A stretch of DNA of 64,000 nt from Falsiroseomonas bella. Its GTDB lineage: Bacteria > Pseudomonadota > Alphaproteobacteria > Acetobacterales > Acetobacteraceae. Position 1 is the stretch's first letter. Every line of letters begins with the position of its first letter. The stretch covers positions 434,001 through 498,000 of the forward strand of contig NZ_QGNA01000005.1 in the NCBI RefSeq assembly GCF_003173615.1. The letters are read 5' to 3'. Positions 53,701-61,235 of this stretch are shown piece after piece. Under the pieces are notes generated by a model that saw only the letters and a list, made by a program, of their open reading frames with translations, was not told where the DNA came from and did no database searches. Position numbers and translations under genes: made by a program.

Positions 53701-54867
53701 GTAAGTGTAATTGCCATCCGCCGCGAGCAGGAGGGCCCCGAGGTTGCCAGCCGACGGGGTCACAATCGTCGAAAAGGCGGCCTGGCCCTGGTCGGCATCG
53801 CTGATCGCCATGCTGCCTGCAGCGATCAGGTTTCCGGCACCGTCCACGCCGATGCCTTCCGTAACATCGGCGAACGTCGGGTCGCCGATCACAGCAGCAT
53901 CATTGGTGCCGGTGATCACGAAACTGACGAGGCGTGCGGTGCCGTCCATCGAGGTGACGGTGAAGCTGTCTACCTTGGTCTGTCCGGCGCCAAGGTGCTG
54001 CACGGCGGCGTTTGCGACGGTGTAGGTGTAGCTGCCACCAACCGCTAATGCGAGGCTGCCGAGATTGCCGGCGGCAGCGACAACCGTCGTCTGGAACGCT
54101 GCTTCGCCCTGATCGGCGTCGCTGATCGCGATGATGCCCGAAGCCGTCAGGTCGCCCGCGCCGTTGACACTTGTGTCCTCGGCAACGCTCGAGACCGTCG
54201 GGGCGCCGATGATGGCGGCGTCGTTCACGCCCGTAATGGTGAAGCTGACGATCTTGGTGGTGCCGTCGACTGCGCTGACGGTGAAGCTGTCCACCTTTGT
54301 GAGTCCGGCGCCGAGATACTGCACAGCGCTGTTCGAGACCGTGTAGGTATAAGTGCCCCTCGAGTTGAGCGTGAGACTGCCGAGGTTGCCTGCAGACGAG
54401 ATTACCGTGGTTAGAAAAGAAGCCTGGCCCTGGTCCACGTCGCTGATCGAAATGCTGCCCGACACGACAAGGTTGCCGGGACCGTTGACACCCAGATCCT
54501 CGGTGACGCTGGCGGCGGTTGGAGCCCCGATGACCGCCGCGTCATTGGTGCCGACGATGGTGAAGGTCACGAACTTTGATGTGCCGTCGACCGAGGTGAC
54601 CTTGAACCGGTCCACCTTGGTCTGGCCAGCGCCGAGATACTGCACCGCGCTGTTGGACACACTGTAAGTGTAAGACCCGTCGGCAGCCAGGATGAGCGTG
54701 CCGAGATTGCCCGAGGTTCCGGTCACGGTGGTTCGGAACGCCGCCTGGCCAGGATCCGAATCGCTAATCGGGATGACACCCACCGCGGTGAGATTGCCCG
54801 CGCCGCCAACAGCGGTGTCCTCGGTGACGCTGGAGAGGCTGGGATTCCCAATGACGGCCTTGGCCAT
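47764..54867 (-). CDS. Giant VCBS-repeat adhesin with RTX C-terminus (2367 aa)
   Basis: The protein is a chain of domains. Residues 1 to about 965 hold nine VCBS repeats of about 106 residues (pattern NDAAVIGxPxxxSVTED, then NLGSLxLAADGSYTYTV and AVQYLGAGQTKVDSFTVSAVDGTT). Residues about 965-1745 hold eight repeats of a second VCBS type (AxITGDLAGxMxEDxSGTSG, LYGTLSLTxGGAWTYTRTADL). A single beta domain follows, then RTX calcium repeats from about 1915 (GRSGDDSLNGGAGNDTLHGG) and a tail ending FDAAEIVLIG. Such proteins are exported by type I secretion and serve in adhesion or biofilm. No ligand domain or catalytic site was seen. It lies among mobile-element debris, with no secretion genes nearby. 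Confidence 0.92.
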   Translation of the reverse strand: MAKAVIGNPSLSSVTEDTAVGGAGNLTAVGVIPISDSDPGQAAFRTTVTGTSGNLGTLILAADGSYTYSVSNSAVQYLGAGQTKVDRFKVTSVDGTSKFVTFTIVGTNDAAVIGAPTAASVTEDLGVNGPGNLVVSGSISISDVDQGQASFLTTVISSAGNLGSLTLNSRGTYTYTVSNSAVQYLGAGLTKVDSFTVSAVDGTTKIVSFTITGVNDAAIIGAPTVSSVAEDTSVNGAGDLTASGIIAISDADQGEAAFQTTVVAAAGNLGSLALAVGGSYTYTVANAAVQHLGAGQTKVDSFTVTSMDGTARLVSFVITGTNDAAVIGDPTFADVTEGIGVDGAGNLIAAGSMAISDADQGQAAFSTIVTPSAGNLGALLLAADGNYTYTVANSAVEYLGAGQSRIDSFTVSAVDGTTRLVTFTIFGADDGAVIGDPTVSSVTEDVAVGGDGNLAASGVIAITDADPGEAAFQTAVIAALDNLGTLVLAAEGSYTYSVANSAVQYLGAGQTKLDRFTVTSLDGTTKVVAFSINGANDTAAIGTPTVTSLAEDVGVDGAGNLTAFGSIAISDADQGQAAFLTVVVPGAGTLGSLLLAADGTYTYAVGNGAVQYLAAGQTKVDSFTVSAVDGTTSIVSFTIVGSNDVAVIGNPSAASVTEDTGADGLGNLTATGSIAISDADQGQAAFQTGVVAAVGNLGSLVLAADGSYTYTVANSDVQYLGDGQSKLERFRVTSVDGTSKIVTFSIEGTNDAALISDPSVSSVTEDAGGDGFGNLTASGNIAISDADQNQAAFSTTVTPSAGNLGSLVLATDGSYTYTVANDAVQYLGAGQSKLDSFTVSAVDGTTRLVSFTINGTNDAAVIGDPSIGEVTEDIAVNGDGDLTASGSLPISDADQGEAVFLTTVVPEAGNLGSLVLATDGSYTYTVVNSDVQYLGAGQSKLDSFTVSAVDGTTRLVSFIINGANDTAVITGDLTGTMNEDGGGASGTVAVFDADGGQADFQALMDEEGFYGTLSLTAGGAWSYVRTADLNHLAAGQSVVDSFSLAALDGTTATVEITIGGVNDAATITGELAGSLDEDATGSNGLLTAQDPDDGEAGFLPLADVAGDFGTLSLTAGGQWTYTRTAELNALAAGVSVVDSFTVTALDGTSETLTITLEGTNDPASITGDLAGAMLEDGSGTDGMLVVADPDTGETSFQALSNVAGLYGTLSLTTAGAWTYARTADLNFLAAGEVVADSFTVAAADGTIAALSVTIEGADDAALITGNLAGAMAEDASGTSGALSVSDPDAGQSGFQPLTDVAGLYGTLSLAVGGAWTYTRTADLNALAAGQAVVDSFVVASADGTSAMLSITTSGANDDATIAGELGGTLGENGSGASGTLAVTDPDAGQASFQPLSDQAGLYGTLSLASTGDWTYTRTADLDSLAAGQQVIDTFAVRALDGTAATLAVTIAGANDTALITGALAGAFAEDASGTSGTISVSDPDAGQSSFQPLSSVAGLYGTLTLTEAGDWTYARTADLNYLAAGSSLLDSFGIAAADGTTATLTVAISGSNDAAVIGGDLAATIATTAPGAGGSLSVTDPDSGQSAFQPLVAELGFYGTLSLTATGIWTYTRTAELGGLAAIDSFTVTALDGTTASLEITLTDATPAQITGDLAGSMGEDDAGTSGVLVIIDPNPGEASFEPLNAASGTYGTLSLTAGGAWTYTRTADLGSLAQGSTVTDTFTVTSLDGTTQVVQVTMNGVNDAPVAGGTLAALTATIENLAAPGGSFPPLELTTVVESLLSAANVSDPDAGAVAGIAITGVDTAHGALWYSTNEGASWSAVGAVNDGVALLLAADARLYFQAATDFIGTLDAALSFRIWDQTSGTAGMVGNSLANGGSTALSAATVTASLVVEADFVALNFSGSFSDDEVYGRSGDDSLNGGAGNDTLHGGRGDDTVDGGMGNDSLAGAAGVDLLSYENGTAGVAVDLAAGTASVADGTDTISGFEVVFATSFGDTLSGAAGNDSLYGFGANDLIQGGLGSDELVGGSGADTLSYADSPFALFMFLDINTDPFNGLGTGRYVVKTGGGGLDAVREFERVVAGAFNDQIIGTGAAETLVGGAGDDTIAGMGGADVLDGGDGIDRLQLSPDGGAIFGNFEDIRGSSAGDQIVLGSGVETVFGGGGNDNIFAGGGSDSIDGGDGSDWLMADHIPTGDPFMPFAVATGAAIGNNTVLGGSGIDTLVGGSGNDYLDGGSDADDIFGSAGNDTLVGGGGADTLRGGGGADIFRYDLPGEGTDQIGDYTVTDDTIWVSAAGFGLSPLNPINFVANETGVATAAAGTPQFIYLTTTLALLFDADGLGAGVAQTLATFTVAPVSFDAAEIVLIG

Positions 54868-54944
54868 GGCTTCGTTCCCCCCTTGAGACGGTGTCGTGCG
54901 TAGTCGTCAGGCGATTAGGGCAGCGGACCTGTCAGACGTTTGTA

Positions 54945-55217
54945 ATGAAGCCGAATGTGTACCGTTACGGCGAAGCCGTCTATGCGAAACCGCTAGGAGC
55001 ACTTCTTTTCACCGTCAGGCGTCAAACATTCCCAGATTTAGAGCTCTTGCGCGTCTGTCACGGTGTGACGGAGCTGGCCTGGGCTCGAGTAGACGCCTCT
55101 TCATCCTCTGGCGACGACGTGGCGGTGGATGGTCACATCATCACAGGGGAGGACTTTCGGGCCAGCTTCAGTGGCGGCAGCGTGCGGTTCATCACAGACA
55201 CTGTCGATCTGTTCTGA
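54945..55217 (+). CDS. Possible small protein of unknown function
   Basis: An open frame (90 residues from ATG 54945, open back to 54891) reads MKPNVYRYGEAVYAKPLGAL and ends GEDFRASFSGGSVRFITDTV, then DLF. It resembles no family I know. Its codons are not strongly biased toward G or C in third position, unlike true genes nearby, and its end overlaps the convergent HTH gene by 26 bases. It may be real or simply part of the 324-base region upstream of the giant adhesin, where no promoter motif is obvious. Confidence 0.3.
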   Translation: MKPNVYRYGEAVYAKPLGALLFTVRRQTFPDLELLRVCHGVTELAWARVDASSSSGDDVAVDGHIITGEDFRASFSGGSVRFITDTVDLF

Positions 55218-55620
55218 TTGGCGCGCCGGCCCGGCAATAGGCTGGGCCGGTGCACCTACTGCGCTGCTCACCCCAATAGATCGAAAGCGGCTCCATCAGC
55301 CCCGGCAGCGTCATCCCCTCGGGCTGTCGCCCATCCAGGATCGCCTCCACGATGTCCGGCGCCAGCAGCGTCAGTCGCAGCACCCGCGAGACGTAGGAGG
55401 AGTTGATCTTCTCGGCCGCGGCGAGCTCATTGATGGTGGCGAACCTCCCGGTCTCCAGCATCCGCCGCCACCGGAACGCTCGCGCCACCGCCTTGATGAG
55501 CGTGATGTCCTGCCGGCGCTCCAGTCCCAGCACGCCGGGCGTGACCATCGCCTTCCGCCCGCCACGCGGCTTCACCCGAAGCGGGATGACCACCGTGAGG
55601 GTCTGCGCCGCCTCGCTCAC
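55192..55620 (-). CDS. Recombinase-associated helix-turn-helix protein
   Basis: The 142-residue product contains LGLERRQDITLIKAVARAF, then a helix-turn-helix, TINELAAAEKINSSYVSRVLRLTLL, and the conserved LAPDIVEAILDGRQPEGMTL block. This small protein is commonly found after DUF2924 and serine recombinase genes in alphaproteobacteria, with no known function; the HTH resembles that of ParB-type DNA-binding proteins, so it may be a directionality or partition factor. Its start overlaps the recombinase stop by 4 bases. A truncated copy lies at 47007-47294. Confidence 0.75.
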   Translation of the reverse strand: MSEAAQTLTVVIPLRVKPRGGRKAMVTPGVLGLERRQDITLIKAVARAFRWRRMLETGRFATINELAAAEKINSSYVSRVLRLTLLAPDIVEAILDGRQPEGMTLPGLMEPLSIYWGEQRSRCTGPAYCRAGAPIRTDRQCL

Positions 55621-56965
55621 GCCGCAGCCCTCCCGGCCGCGGGCGCTTGGGCGGCCAGGTCGCGCACAAGGCTGCCGAGCCCGTCCAGTCGCAGGCGCAC
55701 CACGGCTCCGTCGGCCCGGACGTCGACCCGGTCTACCAGCAGCCGCACGATGCGCGCTCGCTCGGCTGGGAAGAGCTCATCCCAGAGCGGCTCGATCCGC
55801 TCCAGCGCCAGCAAGACCTCCTGCTCCGTCACGTCCGACGCCGTCGTGCGCGCCGCCCGCCATGTGCCGACCACCATTTCCGGCTGCCGCAGCAGCGCGC
55901 GGACCTGCGCGACCACTGCCGCCTCGATCTCGCCGGCTGGCAGCCGCGCGATGGCCGGCCGCTCGGTCGCGCCGCCCTTCAGCACGGCCTGGCTGACGTA
56001 GTAGCGATAGATCTGCCCGCCCCGGCCGCGGCTGTGGCTCGGCGACATGGCGCGGCTGTCGCTGTCGAAGATCAGGCCGCGCAGCAACGGCGCGGTGGTG
56101 TTCCGCGTCCGGTTGACCCGCACCCGCGGGCTGACTTGTAGGATGGCGTGCACCGCATCCCACTGCGCCTGGGCGACGATCGCATCGTGCTCGCCCGGAT
56201 AGGCTGTGCCCTTGTGCACCGCCTCGCCGAGATACACCCGGTTGCTGAGGATGCGGTAGACGTCGCTCTTCGTCAGCGGCCGGCCCCGCTTCGTGGTGGC
56301 GCCCTCGGCTCGCAGCACCTGCACCAGCCGCGTGCAGGACTCGGTTTCGACAAAGCCCTGGAAGATCCGCCGCACCAGCGCGGCTTCAGCGTCGTTCACC
56401 ACCAGCTTGCGCTGGCGCACGTCGTAGCCGAGCGGCACGTACCCGCCCATCCACATGCCGCGCTTTCGGGACGCCGCCACCTTGTCGCGGATGCGCTCGC
56501 CGATCACCTCGCGCTCGAACTGCGCGAAGCTGAGCAGGATGTTCAGCGTCAGCCGCCCCATGCTCGTGGTGGTATTGAAGCTCTGAGTCACCGACACGAA
56601 CGTCACGTCGTTCGCGTCGAACACCTCGACCAGCTTCGTGAAATCCACCAGCGACCGGCTGAGGCGGTCGATTTTATAGCAGACAATGACGTCGATCAGG
56701 CCGCGCTCGATATCGGCCAGCATGCGGCGCAGCGCCGGACGTTCGAGCGTCCCGCCGGACACGCCGCCATCGTCATAGCGGCCCGGTACCAGCACCCAGC
56801 CCTCCGCGCGCTGGCTGGCGATGAAGGCCTCGCAGGCCTCACGCTGCGCGTCGAGGGAATTGAACTCCATGTCGAGCCCTTCCTCGCTCGACTTCCTGGT
56901 GTAGACCGCGCAGCGCAGCTTCCGCACCGTCGCCGGCATCGCGCCGACCGGCTTCGCGTCGCGCT

Positions 56966-56969
<4 letters not shown>
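55617..56969 (-). CDS. Large serine recombinase
   Basis: The 450-residue product has an N-terminal resolvase domain (AVYTRKSSEEGLD with the catalytic Ser27; SLDAQREACEAFI; GRYDDGGVSGGTLERPALRRML; IVCYKIDRLSRSL; ERIRDKVAASRKRGMWMGG), then the recombinase domain (VYRILSNRVYLGEAVHKG) and a C-terminal part with a remnant zinc-ribbon region but without clear cysteine pairs. Large serine integrases recombine short att sites and usually need a separate factor for excision. ATG 56969 overlaps the DUF2924 stop by 4 bases, and the stop overlaps the HTH gene. It is the probable integrase of the mobile element. Confidence 0.92.
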
Positions 56970-57462
<493 letters not shown>

Positions 57463-57466
<4 letters not shown>

Positions 57467-57660
57467 GCGTCTCTCCGGTTGGTCCGGTTCGCATGCAGGC
57501 GCTGGGTGGCCGGGAAGTGTAGCACCGGCTCTCCGCGGTCCGCGGCGTCGCGCGCGGCTTCCTCGGTAGCGCGGCTGCGGAGCCGCAGCAGGCCGCGGGC
57601 GAGGAGATCGCAGACCTCGCGGAGGTGGGGCGGGAGTTGCTGATTGATCGGCAGGGCCAT
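57463..57660 (-). CDS. Small protein in the recombinase operon
   Basis: The 65-residue product, MALPINQQLPPHLREVCDLL and ARGLLRLRSRATEEAARDAA, then DRGEPVLHFPATQRLHAN, has no recognised family. It overlaps the DUF2924 start by 4 bases (ATGA), a strong sign of real coding. It is mainly helical with a basic end. It might be an accessory to the recombinase. Confidence 0.65.
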
Positions 57661-57692
57661 CGTGATCCAACACGCATTGTCCTGCCTTCCCT

Positions 57693-58457
57693 CTACGTCC
57701 CGCCGCGGCGCTTCTTCTCGGGCGGCGGCCGCTCATTCAGCACGTCATGGATGCTTCGCAGCGCCGACGGCCTGCCGACGTCCGGCTTGATCCGATCCCA
57801 GAAGCGTCGAACGCGTGTCCGGATTGAGCTGTCGCAAGGGACATTGTCGGGCCCCTGGGTCTTCGCGAACCAGTCCCGCATCTTGCCCATCATCTCTTCC
57901 TGCGTCGCCGGCACGCCTTCGTCATTGACGATGACGACCACCTCGGAGAGCACTCCCTCCCAATCATACTTCACCGGCGCGCCACGGCCCCGGCGTCGTT
58001 CCGGCGCCGCCAGACTGCGCACCGAGGCATCCAGCGGCGGCGCTGTCGCATGCGACGCCTCGAAGCGTTCGAGTTCGGCGTGACGCACCACCAGGATGTC
58101 TCGCCTGACGAGGATGTGCGCGCGCTCGTCCTTGTCGCTGAGCGGCTCCAGCAACTCCCCCTTCGATGACAGGAATCGACACACCGCAGCCTCGCCGTTT
58201 TCGAGCACGGCAAAGGCCTCGACCCGATGCAGATCGATGGTGCCGACATGCCAGCGCTTGCCGCAGGGAATGGGGAACGGCCGACCGTCCTCCTCGTGCT
58301 CGATGTCGCTGACCGCAAAGGGTAAGCCGCCGACCGCGATCGATACGACAAGCTCACCTTCCAGCGCATAGGCCGTGATGCCCGCCATGCTCACCGACCA
58401 GCGCTCGCAAACCTCAGCCAGCGCGTAGTAGGGCTTCCGCGAGATCATGCGCGACAT
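57693..58457 (-). CDS. Unknown protein in the element's regulatory operon
   Basis: The 254-residue product begins MSRMISRKPYYALAEVCERW with SVSMAGITAYALEGELVVSI, which could be an N-terminal winged or MerR-like helix segment, has a central beta region (PIPCGKRWHVGTIDLHRVEAF) and a C-terminal helical part (LSEVVVIVNDEGVPATQEEM and SSIRTRVRRFWDRIKPDVGRP). No family is recognised. The last part looks like a DNA-binding tail. It starts 3 bases beyond the XRE stop and ends 32 bases before the small ORF, so it is in the operon. Confidence 0.75.
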   Translation of the reverse strand: MSRMISRKPYYALAEVCERWSVSMAGITAYALEGELVVSIAVGGLPFAVSDIEHEEDGRPFPIPCGKRWHVGTIDLHRVEAFAVLENGEAAVCRFLSSKGELLEPLSDKDERAHILVRRDILVVRHAELERFEASHATAPPLDASVRSLAAPERRRGRGAPVKYDWEGVLSEVVVIVNDEGVPATQEEMMGKMRDWFAKTQGPDNVPCDSSIRTRVRRFWDRIKPDVGRPSALRSIHDVLNERPPPEKKRRGGT

Positions 58458-58460
58458 GCG

Positions 58461-58742
58461 TCACCTTTCCCCGATTGCGCGCAGCCGCCGGTAAGCACGC
58501 ACCACCTTCTCCATGTCGTCGCGCATGTCCGGTGGCAGGCGCCGCGCCTTCACGAACAGATCGTCCATCTGCAGCCCGAGGATCGCCGCGGCACGCTCGA
58601 TCAGCTCGTCCCGCGGTGGGCTCTCCAGCCCGCGCTCGATGCGCGAGAGATAGGGCGCGGAGATGCCGAGGCGCTCGGACATGTCCACCAGCCCGATGGC
58701 CAAGGCGATGCGCCGCTCCCGGATGATGGCCCCGAAGCTCAC
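58461..58742 (-). CDS. XRE-family HTH repressor
   Basis: The 93-residue product contains a single cI/Xre helix-turn-helix, IIRERRIALAIGLVDMSERL with GISAPYLSRIERGLESPPRDEL, and a C-terminal helix. Such repressors paired with an ImmA/IrrE protease keep integrated elements silent until DNA damage. Its start overlaps the ImmA gene stop by 4 bases. The palindrome at 59656-59675 is its probable binding site. Confidence 0.88.
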   Translation of the reverse strand: MSFGAIIRERRIALAIGLVDMSERLGISAPYLSRIERGLESPPRDELIERAAAILGLQMDDLFVKARRLPPDMRDDMEKVVRAYRRLRAIGER

Positions 58743-59470
58743 GGCACATCTCCCGCGATCAGGCGATAGCGCCGCAGCCGGACTGCGATAAACCGGTCCG
58801 AGACGCCGAAGTCGCCGGCCAGCGCGGCAGTGAGGCCGGCCAGCGCATCCGGCGGCGTCGAGGGAGGGAGCACGCGGCAGCCAGGCCGGCCCCGATGCGG
58901 CGCGTGCACCATCGGAAGCTTCTCGCTGCGCGCCCTTGCAACCAGCCGCAGGTGCAGCGGCTGCGGCGGCACCAACAGCGCGCCCATGAACTCGTTGGCG
59001 CGCCGCTCCGTGCGAGCCGAAGCGCCGTCAAGGCAGTGCGGCCCGGCCGTCACGGACCGATATCGGCGCGTCGGCTCGGCGACGGAGGGCGGCGCATCGA
59101 ACACGATGTGGCCGACCTCGTGCGCCACCGTGCTGAGCTCGAGATCGGGCCGCTCGCCGATCAGCTGACCATTCACCGACACCAGCGCGAGGCCCGGCGT
59201 CGAGGGATCCGTCTCGAACACGCCGAACACCTCCCTGCCCGACGCGTCGTGAACGCGCTGGCCGAAATCCCAGGCCGACGCGATCTGCCGCCCGTTCACC
59301 TGCAGCTGTGAGACGGCCGCCACGAGGGCGCGGGTGCTCAGCGCCCATGGCGAGCCATCGCGCGCCACCACCTGGCGCAAGCAGGCCGCCACGGCCCAGA
59401 GGGCTTCGGCGGCGAGGGGGCGCGGCGCGCCTGTCGCGGGATCATGAGGATAGGACAGGGCGAGGGACAT
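58739..59470 (-). CDS. ImmA/IrrE-family metallopeptidase
   Basis: The 243-residue product carries the zinc motif HEVGH at residues 117-121 in ELSTVAHEVGHIVFDAP and downstream ERRANEFMGALLVPP, where Glu is the third ligand, as in ImmA/IrrE proteins. In ICEBs1 and related elements, ImmA cleaves the element's repressor after a signal. GGAGG precedes ATG 59470 by 8 bases; an open frame continues to 59584 but adds no recognisable residues. As the first gene of the minus-strand operon, with the XRE gene overlapping its end, it is made together with its likely target. Confidence 0.88.
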   Translation of the reverse strand: MSLALSYPHDPATGAPRPLAAEALWAVAACLRQVVARDGSPWALSTRALVAAVSQLQVNGRQIASAWDFGQRVHDASGREVFGVFETDPSTPGLALVSVNGQLIGERPDLELSTVAHEVGHIVFDAPPSVAEPTRRYRSVTAGPHCLDGASARTERRANEFMGALLVPPQPLHLRLVARARSEKLPMVHAPHRGRPGCRVLPPSTPPDALAGLTAALAGDFGVSDRFIAVRLRRYRLIAGDVP

Positions 59471-59655
59471 CGGCGGGACCTCCAGGTTATGCGTCGGCGC
59501 AAGAGCGTGTGTTCCCTTTACGTTCCTCATAGGCCCAGAGTCCAGCGCGCGGACAACAATCCGGTCAATAAATCTCCGAACCAATCTCGCGGCTTCAACG
59601 TCCGCGCCCTGCGCCCCAGGAATGGCGGCCTTCCAGCGATATCAACAATTCCGCC

Positions 59656-59675
59656 GAATTCCTGAGCAGGAATTC
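59656..59675. promoter_or_regulatory. Perfect 20-bp palindrome at the divergence point of the element
   Basis: GAATTCCTGAGCAGGAATTC has 9-bp perfect arms around AG. Flanking CAACAA (59643-59648) and TTGTTG (59682-59687) are placed almost symmetrically about the same centre. It lies 186 bases upstream of the ImmA start and 83 bases upstream of the sigma-like gene. This is a classic position for a repressor operator; assignment to the XRE protein is inference. The rest of 59471-59757 has no gene. Confidence 0.7.
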
Positions 59676-59757
59676 TTGCCTTTGTTGTTCAACTGCACCT
59701 GCCCGCCCGTGCTCCCGTCCCGGCGTCACCAGAACCCGCCCGACGCCGGAGACCATC

Positions 59758-60345
59758 ATGGCCACGCAAGGCCCCCGACACCCTCACCAGCCCACCGCCT
59801 GGCATCCTGACCGCCTCGCCGCCAGCCTCGCTATCGCCCATCGCTACGCCCGCCGCGGCAGCCGCCGGCTGAGGCTCTCGCGCGCCGATCGAGAGGATCT
59901 TCGGCAGGACATCCTGCTCACCATGCTGGAGCGCGCCGCGCGCTTCGATCCAGAGCGTGGGCGCTGGGACGCCTTCGCGACGCTCCTGGCGCAGCATGCT
60001 GTCGCGGATCGCGTGCGGGCGCACCGCCGTGGTCCTCGCCCGGTCTTCTTCGACCTCGATCTCGACGCCTTCCCGGCCGGCGCCTCCGCCACGCAGTGCG
60101 ACGAGGTTGATCCGGACATCGCGCTCGACTTCGCGCGCGTCGGCGATGAGATCCCCACACCCTCCGGCCACCTGCTCGATCTCATCCGCACCACCACGGA
60201 CATCGCCGACGCGCAGCGTCGGTCGCGGGGCTCCTGCGCTGCCTTCTACCGCGCGATGGCCGAGCTGCGCTGCTGGCTGCACGCCGCCGGGCTGCGGCCG
60301 ATGCGCACGCCGGCGACGCGTGCCCCGAGCACCGCGACCCCCTGA
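59758..60345 (+). CDS. Sigma-70 region 2-like protein
   Basis: The 195-residue product contains LRLSRADREDLRQDILLTML then ERAARFDPERGRWDAFATLL and AQHAVADRVRAHRR, the pattern of sigma-70 region 2 (DLxQDxxLxxLxxxxxFDPxRGxWxxFxxxIxxxxxxDxxRxxRR). No region 4 is apparent in the remaining 90 residues, although AFYRAMAELRCWLHAAG may be a degenerate helix. Elements often carry such proteins as activators of late or transfer genes. ATG 59758 has CGGAGACC before it. It is the first plus-strand gene after the palindrome. Confidence 0.75.
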   Translation: MATQGPRHPHQPTAWHPDRLAASLAIAHRYARRGSRRLRLSRADREDLRQDILLTMLERAARFDPERGRWDAFATLLAQHAVADRVRAHRRGPRPVFFDLDLDAFPAGASATQCDEVDPDIALDFARVGDEIPTPSGHLLDLIRTTTDIADAQRRSRGSCAAFYRAMAELRCWLHAAGLRPMRTPATRAPSTATP

Positions 60346-60387
60346 GAGAAAACCGCATCCCGATTCGTAGAGAGGAGATGCCGGACT

Positions 60388-60786
60388 ATGAGCAGAAAGG
60401 ATCCCGCGCCGATGCGCACCGATCGCCCCGCTTCCACCGCTGTGCTGCCGTTCGCCGCACGCGCCGACGTCGTGAGCACCGAGAACGAACTCCACGATCG
60501 CTTTGCCGCTGCCCTGCCTGGCACGGCCATCGTCTACCACATCGGCATGCTGGCGCGCGATCGCGACCGGCTCGCCACCACGCTCACGCCGGAGCGACGC
60601 GAGGAGCTGAACGCCCTGGCGTCCCGGGCCTGGCGGCTGGCGGCGGCGGGCTGGGCGGACCTGCTGCAGCGCCGCGTCGGCGACGCGTGCTTCGCCTACC
60701 TGCTGGTGGTGCGGCGGCGCCCGCTCAGCGCACGCAGCGCTCGGGCGCTGGCCGCGCCGTCCTTGCGTCTGGCGGAGGCCGCCTGA
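60388..60786 (+). CDS. Unknown protein in the element's replication operon
   Basis: The 132-residue product, MSRKDPAPMRTDRPASTAVL to the central ELHDRFAAALPGTAIVYHIG and AYLLVVRRRPLSARSARALA, has no family I recognise; it is alpha/beta with a basic end. GAGGAG at proper spacing precedes ATG 60388, and its stop overlaps the next start (TGATG). A weak resemblance to short phage recombination mediators is not strong enough to name. Confidence 0.7.
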   Translation: MSRKDPAPMRTDRPASTAVLPFAARADVVSTENELHDRFAAALPGTAIVYHIGMLARDRDRLATTLTPERREELNALASRAWRLAAAGWADLLQRRVGDACFAYLLVVRRRPLSARSARALAAPSLRLAEAA

Positions 60787-61235
60787 TGGGCAAGGCTTCG
60801 CGCGACAAGGGCATGCGGCGCGAGCGCGCGCTGGTCGAGATCCACACCAAGTGCGGCATCCACGCCGAGCGCGTGCCACTCTCCGGCGCCTCACACTACC
60901 AGGGCAATGGCGGCGACATCGACATCTATGCCCGTGGCCGCAGCGCGCCTCCCTACACCGCCGAGGTCAAGGCGCGCGGCAATGGCAGCGGCTTTCGCAT
61001 GCTGGCGAGCTGGCTCGCCGGCTATGACGCGCTGTTCCTCTGGCAGGACCGCGCCGCGCCCTTCGTCGTCCTGCCGCTGCATGTCTGGCTCGAGCTGCTC
61101 AGCCTCATCACCCCGCCGGCCAACGACACCGGCAGCGTCCAGCCCGAGCCCGACGCCGACGCGGCGCGGCTGCGCCGTCGCGCTGAGGCCGAGGCGGGTC
61201 GGCCGGTCGATGCCATTGCGGAGCGCGCGGCATGA
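60786..61235 (+). CDS. Holliday-junction-resolvase-like PD-(D/E)XK protein
   Basis: The 149-residue product begins MGKASRDKGMRRERALVEIH, which resembles the RxKG...E opening of archaeal-type Holliday junction resolvases, then GDIDIYARGR and YTAEVKARGNGSG supply the D...ExK catalytic pattern. Asp in GDIDIY and Glu/Lys in AEVKAR are the likely metal-binding and catalytic residues. It would cut branched or mismatched DNA during element replication or integration. The ATG overlaps the preceding stop and the stop overlaps the next start (ATGA). Confidence 0.75.
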   Translation: MGKASRDKGMRRERALVEIHTKCGIHAERVPLSGASHYQGNGGDIDIYARGRSAPPYTAEVKARGNGSGFRMLASWLAGYDALFLWQDRAAPFVVLPLHVWLELLSLITPPANDTGSVQPEPDADAARLRRRAEAEAGRPVDAIAERAA

